From NCBI GenBank assembly GCA_015520395.1, contig WAQG01000092.1:1-5430 (forward strand): DNA of 5,430 bases, given 5' to 3'. This document shows positions 4,715 through 5,430 of this stretch, piece after piece; position 1 is the stretch's first letter, and the number at the start of each line of letters is the position of its first letter. The notes under the pieces are model-generated. The model was not told the origin of the DNA. It ran no database searches and worked only from the letters and a program-made list of their open reading frames with translations. Made by a program: the position numbers and the translations under genes. This stretch comes from Candidatus Geoarchaeota archaeon. GTDB lineage: Archaea > Thermoproteota > Thermoprotei > Gearchaeales > WAQG01.

Positions 4715-5430
4715 TTGAGGCCCTCTCTCTCAGTTGAACTGGCGGGTCTCAGGTTGAAGAACCCCTTCATGGTGGCCTCCGGGGTTCTGGGGAGCTCGCC
4801 CTCCCTGATGGTCAGGTTTGCTAAGGCAGGGGTTGGAGCGATAGTAACCAAGACCTTCACACCCAAGGCGAGGAAGGGCTACGAGCCGCCGGTCATCTAT
4901 AGTGAACGTTGCTACACGCTTAACGCCATAGGCCTCTCAAACCCCGGAATAGAGAAGGTGGGGGAGGTGATAGCGCCCGTATTGGGCACCGGGGTTCCGG
5001 TAATAGTGAGTATAGCCGCCGGAGACGTTGAGGGCTTTGTAGAATCTTCGGTTAGGGCTGAGGAGGCCGGAGCCTCGGCAATCGAGCTCAATCTTTCCTG
5101 CCCCCACGTGAAGGGGCTTGGAGCCGATCTAGGCTCCGACCCAAAGACGGTTTACGAGGTTGTTAGGGCGGTCAAGAGTAGCGTTGGGGTTCCCGTATTT
5201 GCCAAGCTTAGCCCGAACGTTACCGATATTGTGGAGCAGGGTAGGGCGGCTGTTGAGGCGGGGGCTGACGGGCTGGTTGCAATAAATACTGTGAGGGGGA
5301 TGGTTATAGATGTTGAGCTTAAGGCGCCTGTGCTAACCAACGTTTATGGGGGTATATCTGGCAGGGCTATTCACCCCGTAGCAGTCTACTCGGTTTACCG
5401 CCTCTACACGGAGCTTAGGGCTGTCTCTTA
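4715..5430 (+). CDS. pyrD: Dihydroorotate dehydrogenase, class 1 (probably 1B), 3'-partial
   Basis: This cytosolic FMN enzyme oxidises dihydroorotate to orotate, the fourth step of UMP synthesis. I see 238 codons of an expected ~300; the frame is open to the window edge, so the C-terminus is missing. Motifs are LKNPFMVASGVLG (14-26), TKTFTPKARKGYEPP (45-59), YTLNAIGLSNPGIE (67-80), ELNLSCPHVKG (124-134) with C129 as the class 1 catalytic base, FAKLSPNVTD (162-171), AINTVRGM (189-196) and GGISGRAIHPVA (212-223, FMN phosphate region). The cysteine base and the SCPHVKG...GSDP context suggest class 1B, which works with a PyrK electron-transfer subunit; pyrK may follow beyond the window. The start is taken as TTG at 4715, since the preceding codon is the nucleotidyltransferase stop in the same frame and the family motifs begin a few residues later. 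GGTGGT (4705-4710) is a weak Shine-Dalgarno candidate. Confidence 0.92.
   Translation, partial: MRPSLSVELAGLRLKNPFMVASGVLGSSPSLMVRFAKAGVGAIVTKTFTPKARKGYEPPVIYSERCYTLNAIGLSNPGIEKVGEVIAPVLGTGVPVIVSIAAGDVEGFVESSVRAEEAGASAIELNLSCPHVKGLGADLGSDPKTVYEVVRAVKSSVGVPVFAKLSPNVTDIVEQGRAAVEAGADGLVAINTVRGMVIDVELKAPVLTNVYGGISGRAIHPVAVYSVYRLYTELRAVS

Noticed and set aside
1..5430. Mobile element, CRISPR array, tRNA or defence island
   Set aside because: No transposase or recombinase motifs, terminal repeats, regularly spaced repeats or cloverleaf-like sequence were seen, and the recognised genes are ordinary metabolic or membrane genes with uniform codon use.

Overview
The window looks like chromosome from a thermophilic archaeon, most likely of the TACK/Thermoproteota (crenarchaeal) kind. 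Support comes from archaeal-type genes (a fused NAD(P)H-hydrate epimerase/dehydratase and a nicotinate phosphoribosyltransferase with a C-terminal zinc knuckle), TATA-box promoters without bacterial -35/-10 pairs, one apparently leaderless gene, heavy use of AGG/AGA for arginine and ATA for isoleucine, two TTG starts, and very tight gene packing. I cannot name the genus from sequence alone.

Layout, left to right. (1) 1-1503 (+): nnr, the bifunctional NAD(P)HX repair enzyme, cut at its 5' end by the window edge. (2) 1487-2083 (+): a six-helix MarC-family membrane protein that starts inside the end of nnr. (3) 2084-2210: a short AT-rich gap with a possible T-tract terminator, a small inverted repeat and one or two TATA boxes. 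(4) 2211-2486 (+): a 91-residue unrecognised protein, possibly winged-helix-like. (5) 2467-3651 (-): pncB, convergent with the small gene and overlapping its tail by 20 bp. (6) 3652-3754: a 103 bp divergent promoter region. (7) 3755-4714 (+): a sugar-phosphate nucleotidyltransferase fused to a cupin-like tail that seems to have lost its metal ligands. (8) 4715-5430 (+): pyrD, dihydroorotate dehydrogenase, beginning directly after the previous stop codon and running off the right edge.

How they fit together. Nnr repairs damaged (hydrated) NAD(P)H and PncB makes nicotinate mononucleotide for NAD salvage, so the left two thirds carries two NAD-maintenance genes, although on opposite strands and not in one operon. 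The right-hand unit pairs a nucleotide-sugar enzyme with a pyrimidine biosynthesis gene. This may be simple operon packing, or a loose link through UTP/nucleotide supply. No mobile elements, CRISPR arrays, rRNA or tRNA genes were seen. I see no clear new defence or mobile system; the most unusual items are the nucleotidyltransferase with the degenerate cupin and the small orphan gene with its palindromic upstream region.
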